The notes under the pieces are model-generated. The model did not search any database, was not told where the DNA came from, and was given only the letters and a program-made list of their open reading frames with translations. From Alphaproteobacteria bacterium (lineage in GTDB: Bacteria; Pseudomonadota; Alphaproteobacteria; Puniceispirillales; Puniceispirillaceae), in NCBI GenBank assembly GCA_022425565.1, contig JAKMFG010000060.1:1-6373 (forward strand): 6,373 bases of DNA, written 5' to 3'. The position numbers and the translations under genes are program-made. This document shows positions 1 to 5,922 of the stretch, piece by piece; within the stretch, counting starts at the first letter, position 1, and each line of letters begins with the position of its first letter.

Positions 1-1061
1 CCTGACAGGAAATCGATCCAGTCAGCCGTCACCTTTTCAGGCGACAGGCTTGCCGTCCATGTGGCGCGGCCACCTGCAGCAATCCCCGATGCAAGCGTCT
101 TGTCACCAACAAGCTGTGCCAGCGCACCGGTCATCGCGGCAACATCGTCGACCGGCACGAGCAGGCCGTTCACACCATCCTCGACAAGCTCTTCTCCGCC
201 ATGGCTGCGGGTCGATATGACCGGCCTTGCGCATGACATTGCCTCGGCAATCACATTGCCGAACGGTTCGTGCCGCGATGGGCAGACAAAGATATCGGCC
301 CCGCGGATTACTGACTGCGGATCGTCCATCCATCCCAGAAATACGACGCGCCCGGCGACGCCGCGTTCGGCGGCAAGCGCTTCCAGCCGCGCCCGTTCCG
401 GTCCGTCGCCGGCAATCCACAATGTGCCCTCATCTATCCCGGCAAAGGCCTCGATCAGCGTATCGAATGCCTTGTTTGTATGAAGCCGTCCCAGTGTGGC
501 GATCACCGGTCCACCATGACGTGGCCCGGCAAAGGCTGGACCATCCGCGCCATCGGGCACAAAATTGATCTGGTGATGGACCCGGTCCGCCGGAACGCCC
601 TCACGGACCAGATAGTCGGCGATGCCGCGCGTATTCGCCACCAGCCAGTCACAGTTGCGGTAATGTTTCAGCTTGTAGAATCCGCCAAGCCGGGCCACAT
701 GCGGAATTCGCGTCTTCGGCACCATCGATGTCGCCCGGTTCATCCAGCTGAGGATGACGTTGGCATGGCTCGAAGCGATGCCGGCGGCGAGCTGACGCCG
801 GTGAAGCGCGGCAAGCATGGGTGAATAGCCGCAGGATGCTACATCAATTCCGGCCGCTGCCAGCCGGTCGGCCCGGCCACCAGCAGGCTTGATCATCAGC
901 CGCTGACGCACACCAACTCTGTGGAATGATGTCGCGAGCCGTTCAAAGAACAGCTCGGCACCACCCTGCGGTGCGCCAGCCATGGCCTGAAACAGGCTGA
1001 GCCCACTGACCTGGCGGTTGCCGGGCGGGCTTGAGGCGGTTGATGTTCCTTGGTCTTGCAC
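1..1061 (-). CDS. GT4-family glycosyltransferase, C-terminus cut by the window edge
   Basis: It probably transfers a sugar from a nucleotide-sugar donor to a cell-envelope or exopolysaccharide acceptor on the cytoplasmic side of the membrane; donor and acceptor are unknown. The minus-strand frame is open for 353 codons from GTG 1061 to the left edge. The N-terminal Rossmann half opens with FQAMAGAPQGGAE, the GGAE donor loop of GT4 enzymes, followed by SWMNRAT and HVARLGG. The C-terminal GT-B half carries ATLGRLHTNKAFDTLIEAF, WIAGDGPERARLE, and the EX7E signature EPFGNVIAE at 243-269, followed by HGGEELVEDGVNGLLVP. Usual GT4 length is about 340-380 residues, so little is missing at the C-terminus. 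The start is uncertain. GTG 1061 keeps the first beta strand (VSGLSLFQAM) but has no good Shine-Dalgarno; ATG 983 lies within that strand and would truncate it; TTG 1127 is also in frame, and an in-frame TAG lies upstream of it. It diverges from the aldolase-like gene. Family is certain, substrate unknown. Confidence 0.9.
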   Translation of the reverse strand, partial: MQDQGTSTASSPPGNRQVSGLSLFQAMAGAPQGGAELFFERLATSFHRVGVRQRLMIKPAGGRADRLAAAGIDVASCGYSPMLAALHRRQLAAGIASSHANVILSWMNRATSMVPKTRIPHVARLGGFYKLKHYRNCDWLVANTRGIADYLVREGVPADRVHHQINFVPDGADGPAFAGPRHGGPVIATLGRLHTNKAFDTLIEAFAGIDEGTLWIAGDGPERARLEALAAERGVAGRVVFLGWMDDPQSVIRGADIFVCPSRHEPFGNVIAEAMSCARPVISTRSHGGEELVEDGVNGLLVPVDDVAAMTGALAQLVGDKTLASGIAAGGRATWTASLSPEKVTADWIDFLS

Positions 1062-1164
1062 GAAAAAACGGTCTGGAGTTGCTGGTGTCGGTGGCGATAT
1101 TTCACCCCGCCGCAGGCTTTGGCGCAACCGGTAAAAACACCGTGTCTCCTATTGGGTGGCAGAA

Positions 1165-1185
1165 GCGCAATTTTGCATTGCGCAA
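1165..1185. promoter_or_regulatory. Operator-like dyad GCGCAA-N7-TTGCGC overlapping palindrome TTGCGCAA
   Basis: GCGCAA (1165-1170) and TTGCGC (1178-1183) form perfect 6-base inverted arms around a 7-base spacer. The right arm is itself part of the perfect palindrome TTGCGCAA (1178-1185). A third GCGCAA lies at 1123-1128. The dyad ends 56 bases before the ATG of the aldolase-like gene, a usual place for a regulator site. The symmetry is seen directly; binding of a regulator is inferred, and the regulator is not in the window. Confidence 0.45.
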
Positions 1186-1230
1186 CACCGCTGATCCCTG
1201 CGAGGCTGAGCACCTTCGATCTGACCTGTG

Positions 1231-1238
1231 AGGAGAGG
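1231..1238 (+). promoter_or_regulatory. Ribosome binding site of the aldolase-like gene
   Basis: AGGAGAGG lies 3 bases before ATG 1242 if measured from its end, or 6 bases measured from the AGGAG core. This fixes the start at 1242, although the frame is open upstream as far as a GTG/ATG region near 1050 that has no such site. Confidence 0.8.
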
Positions 1239-1241
1239 GCG

Positions 1242-1976
1242 ATGAGCACCATCACCACTGATCTCGATGAGGCACGCCGCGACCTGGCCGCGATTTTCCG
1301 CTGGACCGCCCGCGAGGGCATGCATGAGGGGATCGCCAACCATTTTTCCTACGCCGTTTCGGATGACGGCCAGATGTTCCTGATGAACCCCTTTGGGATT
1401 CATTTCTCGAAACTCAAGGCAAGCGACATGCTTCTTGTCGATGCGCGCCATCTCGATGACGAGATCAGGCCGCATATCGACGCCACAGCCTGGGCGATTC
1501 ATGGCGCGATGCACCGCAACAACCCGCAGGCCCGCTGCATCGTCCATCTGCATTCGCATTACGCGACGGCGCTTAGCGCGGTGAAGCGCCCGGTCCTTCC
1601 GGCAGTCGACCAGACCACGGCGCGGTTCCACAACCGGGTTGCGATCGATGACGGGTTTGATGGGATGGGGCTCGGCGACGAGGCGGAGCGGCTGTCCACC
1701 CTCCTTGGCAACAAGATGATGATGATGATGGGCAATCACGGCTTCATGACGGTCGGGGACAGCCCGGCGCTCGCCTTCGACCTTGCCTATCATTATGAGC
1801 GCGGTTGCCGAACCTATCTCACGGCGCTGGCATCGGGGCTGGAACTCTCGATCCTCGACGACAAGGTTGCCGAAAAGACGGCAGAACAATGGGAAGCCTA
1901 TGAAGGCGCCCCCGAAAAGCACCTCGCCGCGCTCCGGTCGATCCTCGACGATGAAGAACCGGATTACCGTCACTAG
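1242..1976 (+). CDS. Class II aldolase/adducin-like protein
   Basis: The 244-residue product has the length and fold signature of the class II aldolase/adducin (AraD/FucA) family, whose members are cytoplasmic, zinc-dependent aldolases, epimerases, dehydratases or decarboxylases. GIANHFSY near residue 30 and the phrase MNPFGIHFSKLKASDMLLVD (about 45-65) match the adducin-like branch. The zinc ligands expected by alignment are present: H102 and H104 in HLHSH, and H184 in YHYERGC. The general acid/base glutamate of L-fuculose-1-phosphate aldolase (E73) appears to be missing: counting back from the HxH motif puts alanine 83 there. This is common in uncharacterised adducin-like members, so a sugar-phosphate aldolase reaction should not be assumed. 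An uninterrupted ATG x5 run encodes M159-M163. The gene heads a probable two-gene operon; the DpkA-like reductase begins 39 bases after its stop, so the pair may process the same keto or hydroxy acid. Family is certain, reaction unknown. Confidence 0.9.
   Translation: MSTITTDLDEARRDLAAIFRWTAREGMHEGIANHFSYAVSDDGQMFLMNPFGIHFSKLKASDMLLVDARHLDDEIRPHIDATAWAIHGAMHRNNPQARCIVHLHSHYATALSAVKRPVLPAVDQTTARFHNRVAIDDGFDGMGLGDEAERLSTLLGNKMMMMMGNHGFMTVGDSPALAFDLAYHYERGCRTYLTALASGLELSILDDKVAEKTAEQWEAYEGAPEKHLAALRSILDDEEPDYRH
1716..1730 (+). repeat. Five tandem ATG triplets inside the aldolase-like gene
   Basis: Five perfect in-frame ATG codons encode five methionines just before GNHGF. Homologues usually carry a run of about two to three methionines before a GNHG loop, from memory, so this could be a small expansion by slippage. 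It leaves the frame intact. Confidence 0.8.
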
Positions 1977-2000
1977 GAATCGCCACCAAAGACCGCCAAA

Positions 2001-2007
2001 GGGGGAG
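2001..2007 (+). promoter_or_regulatory. Ribosome binding site of the DpkA-like reductase gene
   Basis: GGGGGAG lies 8 bases before ATG 2016. It supports that start and shows the second gene has its own strong translation signal rather than depending on coupling to the upstream gene. Confidence 0.8.
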
Positions 2008-2015
2008 ACATTTCC

Positions 2016-3011
2016 ATGGCAACGACAGCACTGACCCTCGACGAGATTTACGCACTTGCCCATGACGCGATGACAGCGAATGGCTGCAATGACGAGAACG
2101 CGTCGGCGCTGGCCGACATCGTCACGCGCGCCGAGCGTGACGGCTCGCACTCGCACGGGCTGTTTCGCATCCCCGGCTATGTCAAGGCGCTGCGGAGCGG
2201 CAAGGTCGACGGCAAGGCCAGCCCGACTGTGACAAAGGTCACGCCTGCGGTGATCCGATGTGAGGGGCATGGCTGCTTTGCGCCGCTGGCCCAGGCAAGC
2301 GCGCTTCCGGTGCTTGCCGAGGCCGCATCGGAAGTTGGTGTGGCGGCGCTTTCGCTGACCGGCATCCACCATTTTGCCGCCCTGTGGCCAGAGACCGAAT
2401 TTCTCGCCGACCGCGGCCTCGTCGGCATTGCCTGCACCGCCTATATGCCGATGGTGGCACCCGCCGGAACCGCGGAAAAGCTGTTCGGCACCAACCCGAT
2501 CTCCTTTGCCTGGCCGCGCCCGGGGCGCGATCCGGTCTGCTACGACATGGCGACGGCGGCGATGGCGATGGGTGATATCCAGATCGCCGCGCGTGACGGC
2601 AGGGAAGTGCCACCTGGTACCGGCCTTGATGCCGATGGCAACGCCACCACCGATCCGGCAAAGATCGCCGCTGGCGTGGTCCTGCCTTTCGGCGGCTATA
2701 AGGGATCGGCCATCGCGCTGATGGTAGAGCTTCTTGCCGCCGGCCTGACCGGCGAGCAGTTCAGCTACGAAGCCAAGGAAAACGACAATGGCGACGGCGG
2801 TCCGCCGCGCGGCGGCGAGATGGTGATCGCGCTGTCACCCGAACTGATCGCAGGTCCCGGATGGCCGGAGCATGTCGAGGCTTTCATGGACAGGCTGACA
2901 TCGCTGAAGGGTGTGCGGGTGCCGGGCGCACGGCGCCACAAGAACCGTCTCGACACCGGGCCGCGCAACATCAACGAGGCACTTGTCGAAACAATCCGCG
3001 GACTGCTCTAG
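2016..3011 (+). CDS. Ldh2-family NAD(P)H-dependent reductase, DpkA-like (piperideine/pyrroline-2-carboxylate reductase)
   Basis: The 331-residue product belongs to the malate/L-lactate/ureidoglycolate dehydrogenase (Ldh2) family, soluble dimeric enzymes with a fold unlike Rossmann dehydrogenases. The conserved histidine segment is RDGSHSHGLFRIPGYV (41-56, with S46-H47-G48 and R51). Other family landmarks are HHFAALWP (118-125), GTNPISFAWP (158-167), DMATAAMAMGDIQIAARDG (177-195), TTDP (211-214) and LPFGGYKGSAIALMVELL (223-240). HHFAALWP, the MAxGDxQIAAR segment and RDGSHSHG match, as I recall them, the Pseudomonas DpkA branch. Those enzymes reduce delta1-piperideine-2-carboxylate to L-pipecolate and delta1-pyrroline-2-carboxylate to L-proline in D-lysine, D-proline or trans-3-hydroxyproline catabolism. 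Malate/lactate members usually have STS...ARGK instead. It probably shares a transcript with the aldolase-like gene and ends 22 bases before the convergent hydratase gene. Family is certain; the DpkA-type substrate is a moderately strong inference. Confidence 0.88.
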   Translation: MATTALTLDEIYALAHDAMTANGCNDENASALADIVTRAERDGSHSHGLFRIPGYVKALRSGKVDGKASPTVTKVTPAVIRCEGHGCFAPLAQASALPVLAEAASEVGVAALSLTGIHHFAALWPETEFLADRGLVGIACTAYMPMVAPAGTAEKLFGTNPISFAWPRPGRDPVCYDMATAAMAMGDIQIAARDGREVPPGTGLDADGNATTDPAKIAAGVVLPFGGYKGSAIALMVELLAAGLTGEQFSYEAKENDNGDGGPPRGGEMVIALSPELIAGPGWPEHVEAFMDRLTSLKGVRVPGARRHKNRLDTGPRNINEALVETIRGLL

Positions 3012-3045
3012 CCCTTGTTGTGCGAGGGCCGGTTCAGCGGCCCTT
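3011..3045. terminator. Hairpin(s) at the convergent gene junction, possible two-way terminator
   Basis: AGGGCCG (3025-3031) pairs perfectly with CGGCCCT (3038-3044) across the 6-base loop GTTCAG, with a possible G-T pair at 3024/3045. The loop contains the stop codon of the minus-strand hydratase (3034-3036). A weaker alternative pairs GCCCT (3011-3015) with AGGGC (3025-3029), so the two are mutually exclusive. There is no T-tract on either side, so intrinsic termination is uncertain. Confidence 0.4.
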
Positions 3046-3831
3046 CCAGACAGGGTCACGCTTTTCTGCAAAGGCCTTGAAGCCTTCCATGCCGTCCTCG
3101 GAATTATAGAGCTTGTCGACCGTTGCGAGCTGCATCTTGGTGATGCGGTTCATCGCGTCCTGGAACTTCATCGACTCGGCCTCGCGGGCGACCTCCTTGA
3201 TCGCGGCGAACACCAGCGGCGGTCCGGAGGCCAGAAGCCGTGCAAGGTCCCAGGCCCGTTCATAGAGCGCCGGTCCGTCTGCCATCATCTCGTTCACAAG
3301 GCCCCAGCGATGTGCCTCGGCACAGTCCATCCAGCGCCCGGTCAGCAGCATGTCCATCGCGACGTGATAGGGAATGCGCTTCGGCAGCTTGATGGTGGCG
3401 GCGTCGGCAAGGGTGCCGGCGCGAATCTCGGGGAGGGCGAAGCTGGACGCCTCGGTCGCAAGGATCATGTCACAGGACAGCGCCAGCTCGAAGCCGCCGC
3501 CGACACACATGCCCTCGACCGCGACGATCACCGGCTTGTTGAGATCACGAAGCTCCTGCAGCCCGGCAAAGCCGCCGACGCCATAGTCGCCGACAACCGA
3601 ATCTCCGGCTGCGGCCGCCTTGAGGTCCCAGCCTGCGGAGAAGAACTTCTCGCCTGCGCTGCGCACGATGCAGACCCGAAGTTCGGGATCGTCACGGAAG
3701 GATTTGAACACCTCGCCCATGCGGCGCGAGGTGACGAGGTCGATGGCGTTCGCCTTCGGCCTGTCGAGTGTGACCTCGAAGATATGCCCTTCGGTGCGGG
3801 TCTGTACCGCCTCGGTTGGTTGCTCGGTCAT
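3034..3831 (-). CDS. caiD: Enoyl-CoA hydratase/isomerase family protein, carnitinyl-CoA dehydratase (CaiD)-like
   Basis: The 265-residue crotonase-fold protein probably hydrates a 2-enoyl-CoA in the cytoplasm; in CaiD this is the reversible crotonobetainyl-CoA/L-carnitinyl-CoA reaction. It resembles E. coli CaiD along its length as I recall it: LDRPKANAID (22-31), GEKFFSAGWDLKAAA (60-74), GGFAGL (86-91) and the C-terminus AFAEKRDPVWKGR. The oxyanion-hole segments SAGWDLK and GGGFELAL are intact. The two catalytic glutamates of the superfamily are E115 (GFELA) and E135 (FALPE). After the second glutamate it reads AGTLADAATIKLP, where CaiD and most crotonases have a glycine pair (PDSGG-type). 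This is probably a subfamily form, since the rest is well kept. The start codon shares ATGA with the stop of the upstream synthetase gene, and AGGGAG (3840-3845) stands 8 bases before it, so translation is probably coupled. Hydratase family is certain; carnitinyl-CoA specificity is inferred from similarity and context. Confidence 0.88.
   Translation of the reverse strand: MTEQPTEAVQTRTEGHIFEVTLDRPKANAIDLVTSRRMGEVFKSFRDDPELRVCIVRSAGEKFFSAGWDLKAAAAGDSVVGDYGVGGFAGLQELRDLNKPVIVAVEGMCVGGGFELALSCDMILATEASSFALPEIRAGTLADAATIKLPKRIPYHVAMDMLLTGRWMDCAEAHRWGLVNEMMADGPALYERAWDLARLLASGPPLVFAAIKEVAREAESMKFQDAMNRITKMQLATVDKLYNSEDGMEGFKAFAEKRDPVWKGR
3828..3831 (-). other. ATGA stop/start overlap between the synthetase and hydratase genes
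   Basis: The TGA of the acyl-CoA synthetase gene and the ATG of the hydratase gene overlap as ATGA. With the AGGGAG at 3840-3845 lying inside the last synthetase codons, this supports co-transcription and translational coupling. Confidence 0.9.
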
Positions 3832-5918
3832 GTGTCTGTCTCCCTGCCCGGATTCCTGTCATCTGGGCTCATGTCTTGCGGATCAGTCTTCCATATCACC
3901 GCATCGACCGCCAGCGCGCCAGTGCCAGGCTCACCCAGCATCAGCGGGTTCACCTCAATTTCGTCGATTGCGGGATCAGCCTCAATGATGGCGACCATGG
4001 CCGCGATTGTGTCCACCGCCGCCTCGATATCGGCGGGTGCGCGGCCCCGATATCCGTTTAGCAACGGTGCCAGGCGCAGCCCGTTGATGGCAGCGCGGAT
4101 CTCGTCCCTGCCAATCGGCAGGACCAGCGTCGCCACATCGCCAAGAAGCTCCGCCGTCACGCCGCCGCTGCCGACCGTCAGGCTGATGCCATAGACCGGG
4201 TCGCGGCGCAGTCCGACGAGAAGCTCACCCACCGGCGGCGGGGCCATTTCCTCGACAAGGAAACCTTGTGCCCCGTTCGTCCCCCCGTTTGTCCCTAAGG
4301 TCATCCCCTTGGCCGCATCGGCGAGTTCGTCCGGCGACAGTCCCAGCCGGACCAGTCCGGCTTCGCTTTTGTGCGCATGGCCAAGACCTTTCAGCACCAG
4401 CGGTGTGGCGAGGCCTGCTGCTGCGTCGGCCAGATCGCCAGCCGCATCCGCCGTTACGCCGCGGGGCACGGAGACACCGGCCTTGCCAAGCAGAGCCTTC
4501 GATGCCGTCTCATCCAGCATCCTGCGTGCTGCGGGCGCCGGCAGGGCGGCATAGGGGCGCCAGTCGCCGGTTGGGGCCGTGACACCGGCGTGGGCGATCG
4601 CCCGTAAACCATGTTCGAATCCACAGAGCGGCACGATGCCGGCCTCTGTCAGCCTGTCCGCCCAGCTTTCCGAAACCCCTTCGGCAAGGGTGCCGAGCAT
4701 GGCGGTTTTTGTGCCTGTCTTCCGGCCTGCCGCCTTCATCGCGGCCACAGCCGGATGCCAGGCCTCGTCGCTGCAGCGGTCGTCGCGGGGAAAATCGATG
4801 GCAAGAACGGAGATATCCACCCAGTCGCCCATCATCGCGGCGAAGGTCTCGGTCATCTTCGCCTCGTCGCCCCAGATGAAGGTGTGATAATCCAGCGGAT
4901 TGGCCAGCGCCACCAGGGGGCCCAGCGTCCCGCCAAGCCGGCCGAGATTGTCATCCGGGATCGATGGCCAGTCCAGCGGCAGGTCGCCAGCGAGATCGGC
5001 TGTCAGCCCGGCTTCGCCGCCGGAACAGCACATGGCGGTGATGCGCCGTCCAGCCAGCCGGCCATGGAGATGCAGGATTTTCAGCGTCTCCATCAGATCT
5101 TCGGGTGACTCGACCTCGATCACGCCGCAGCGCGCAAGGAACGCCGATGAAGTCGCGCCATCGCCTGCCAGCGCCGCCGTGTGCGAGCTTGCCGCGGCCT
5201 GTGCGGCAGCTGTCCGGCCGGCCTTGATGGCGACGATATGCTTGCCGGCTGCCATCGCCTCGCTGGCCATTGCGGCGAAATCCACCGAATCGACAATGCC
5301 TTCGATATAGAGACCTGCCGCGGTCACCCGCGGGTCTGCCAGCAGGCTGCGCGCCATGTCGGAAAGGCTGGTCTGCGCCTGATTGCCGACACAGGCGACA
5401 TAGGCCATGGGAAGCCCGCGTGCCTGCATGCTCAGATTGATTGCGATGTTTGATGACTGGCTGATGATGGCGACGCCGCTGTCCACCGCACGGCCGCCAT
5501 GCTGGTCTGGCCACAGCATCGCCCCGTCCAGATAGTTCAGCACGCCATAGCAGTTCGGGCCGAGAAGCGGCATCTCACCGGCGGCAGCGACAAGCGCATT
5601 CTGCAGATCTTCCTCGCCGGCCTCGGCAAACCCCGACGCAAAGCACACGGCCCCGCCGCACCCCATCGCCGACAGCTCCGCCGCTACCTCGATCACCGCA
5701 TGGCGGTTGATCCCGAGAAAGGCCGCGTCTGGAGGGCCCGGCAGGTCGGCAAGGCTGCGGTAGCAGGGTATGCCGCGAATCTCGTCGCGCTTCGGGTGGA
5801 CCGGCCAGATGTCACCGTCGAATCCCGATTTCTGGCATTGCTCAATGACATTTTCCGCCCACCAGCCGCCAAGAACGGCGACGGAACGCGGACGAAACAG
5901 TCGCGACAGGTCACCCAT
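3828..5918 (-). CDS. ADP-forming acyl-CoA synthetase (acetate-CoA ligase family), fused CoA-binding and ATP-grasp subunits
   Basis: The 696-residue protein probably forms an acyl-CoA from a carboxylate, CoA and ATP, releasing ADP and phosphate through a phosphohistidine. Domains in order are: CoA-binding Rossmann (about 1-130, SVAVLGG at 12-18, WPVHPK at 38-43), a first ligase domain (about 145-290), a second (about 290-440) and a C-terminal ATP-grasp domain (about 465-680). H246 in SSHTAALAG is the likely phosphorylated histidine (family SHTG-type motif). The ATP-grasp part has LVLKGLGHAHKSEAGLV (507-523), LVEEM (554-558), VGSGGVTAELLGDVATLVLP (582-601) and IEVNPLML (654-661). The LGPNCYG segment (119-125) is also typical. 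ATG 5918 is chosen because GGGGGA stands 7 bases before it and the dehydrogenase stop is 4 bases away. The frame stays open to ATG 6014, but that would overlap the dehydrogenase by about 90 bases and add residues unlike the family. Reaction class is secure; substrate is not. Confidence 0.92.
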   Translation of the reverse strand: MGDLSRLFRPRSVAVLGGWWAENVIEQCQKSGFDGDIWPVHPKRDEIRGIPCYRSLADLPGPPDAAFLGINRHAVIEVAAELSAMGCGGAVCFASGFAEAGEEDLQNALVAAAGEMPLLGPNCYGVLNYLDGAMLWPDQHGGRAVDSGVAIISQSSNIAINLSMQARGLPMAYVACVGNQAQTSLSDMARSLLADPRVTAAGLYIEGIVDSVDFAAMASEAMAAGKHIVAIKAGRTAAAQAAASSHTAALAGDGATSSAFLARCGVIEVESPEDLMETLKILHLHGRLAGRRITAMCCSGGEAGLTADLAGDLPLDWPSIPDDNLGRLGGTLGPLVALANPLDYHTFIWGDEAKMTETFAAMMGDWVDISVLAIDFPRDDRCSDEAWHPAVAAMKAAGRKTGTKTAMLGTLAEGVSESWADRLTEAGIVPLCGFEHGLRAIAHAGVTAPTGDWRPYAALPAPAARRMLDETASKALLGKAGVSVPRGVTADAAGDLADAAAGLATPLVLKGLGHAHKSEAGLVRLGLSPDELADAAKGMTLGTNGGTNGAQGFLVEEMAPPPVGELLVGLRRDPVYGISLTVGSGGVTAELLGDVATLVLPIGRDEIRAAINGLRLAPLLNGYRGRAPADIEAAVDTIAAMVAIIEADPAIDEIEVNPLMLGEPGTGALAVDAVIWKTDPQDMSPDDRNPGRETDT
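4272..4295 (-). repeat. 12-base tandem duplication inside the acyl-CoA synthetase gene
   Basis: Positions 4272-4283 and 4284-4295 are adjacent copies differing at one base (CCCGTTCGTCCC and CCCGTTTGTCCC on the plus strand). In frame they encode GTNG twice (residues 542-549), just before the GFLVEEM strand of the ATP-grasp domain. It probably lengthens a surface loop. Confidence 0.8.
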
Positions 5919-5922
5919 CGCG

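Larger units (their letters stand above)
1062..1241. promoter_or_regulatory. Divergent intergenic region between the glycosyltransferase and the aldolase-like gene
   Basis: These 180 bases must hold the promoter of the plus-strand pair and probably that of the glycosyltransferase, unless the latter belongs to a longer unit. I found no convincing -35/-10 pair on either strand. It contains the GCGCAA dyad listed separately, and a minus-strand AGGAG (1146-1150) placed 5 bases before a GTG (1138-1140) that opens only a 12-codon frame. Confidence 0.5.

Noticed and set aside
1125..1141. Short inverted repeat CGGT-AAAAAC-ACCG as a terminator or operator
   Set aside because: The arms are only 4 bases and there is no T-tract, so it is within what chance would give in GC-rich DNA.
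1050..1241. Upstream extension of the aldolase-like protein to about 1050
   Set aside because: The added 64 residues have no family similarity and cover the divergent regulatory region. ATG 1242 has a strong ribosome binding site and matches the family N-terminus.
896..1339. Minus-strand open frame of 147 codons overlapping the glycosyltransferase start
   Set aside because: It is out of frame with the glycosyltransferase and overlaps the aldolase-like gene antisense. Its Arg/Ser-rich composition shows no motif.
1149..2372. Minus-strand open frame of about 407 codons containing a His5 run
   Set aside because: It is antisense to the aldolase-like and reductase genes. The five histidines are simply the complement of the ATG x5 run. 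The composition is Arg-rich and no domain is visible.
2911..4194. Plus-strand open frame of about 427 codons
   Set aside because: It lies antisense to the hydratase and the end of the synthetase, has no recognisable domain, and is explained by the high GC content and the codon pattern of the real minus-strand genes.
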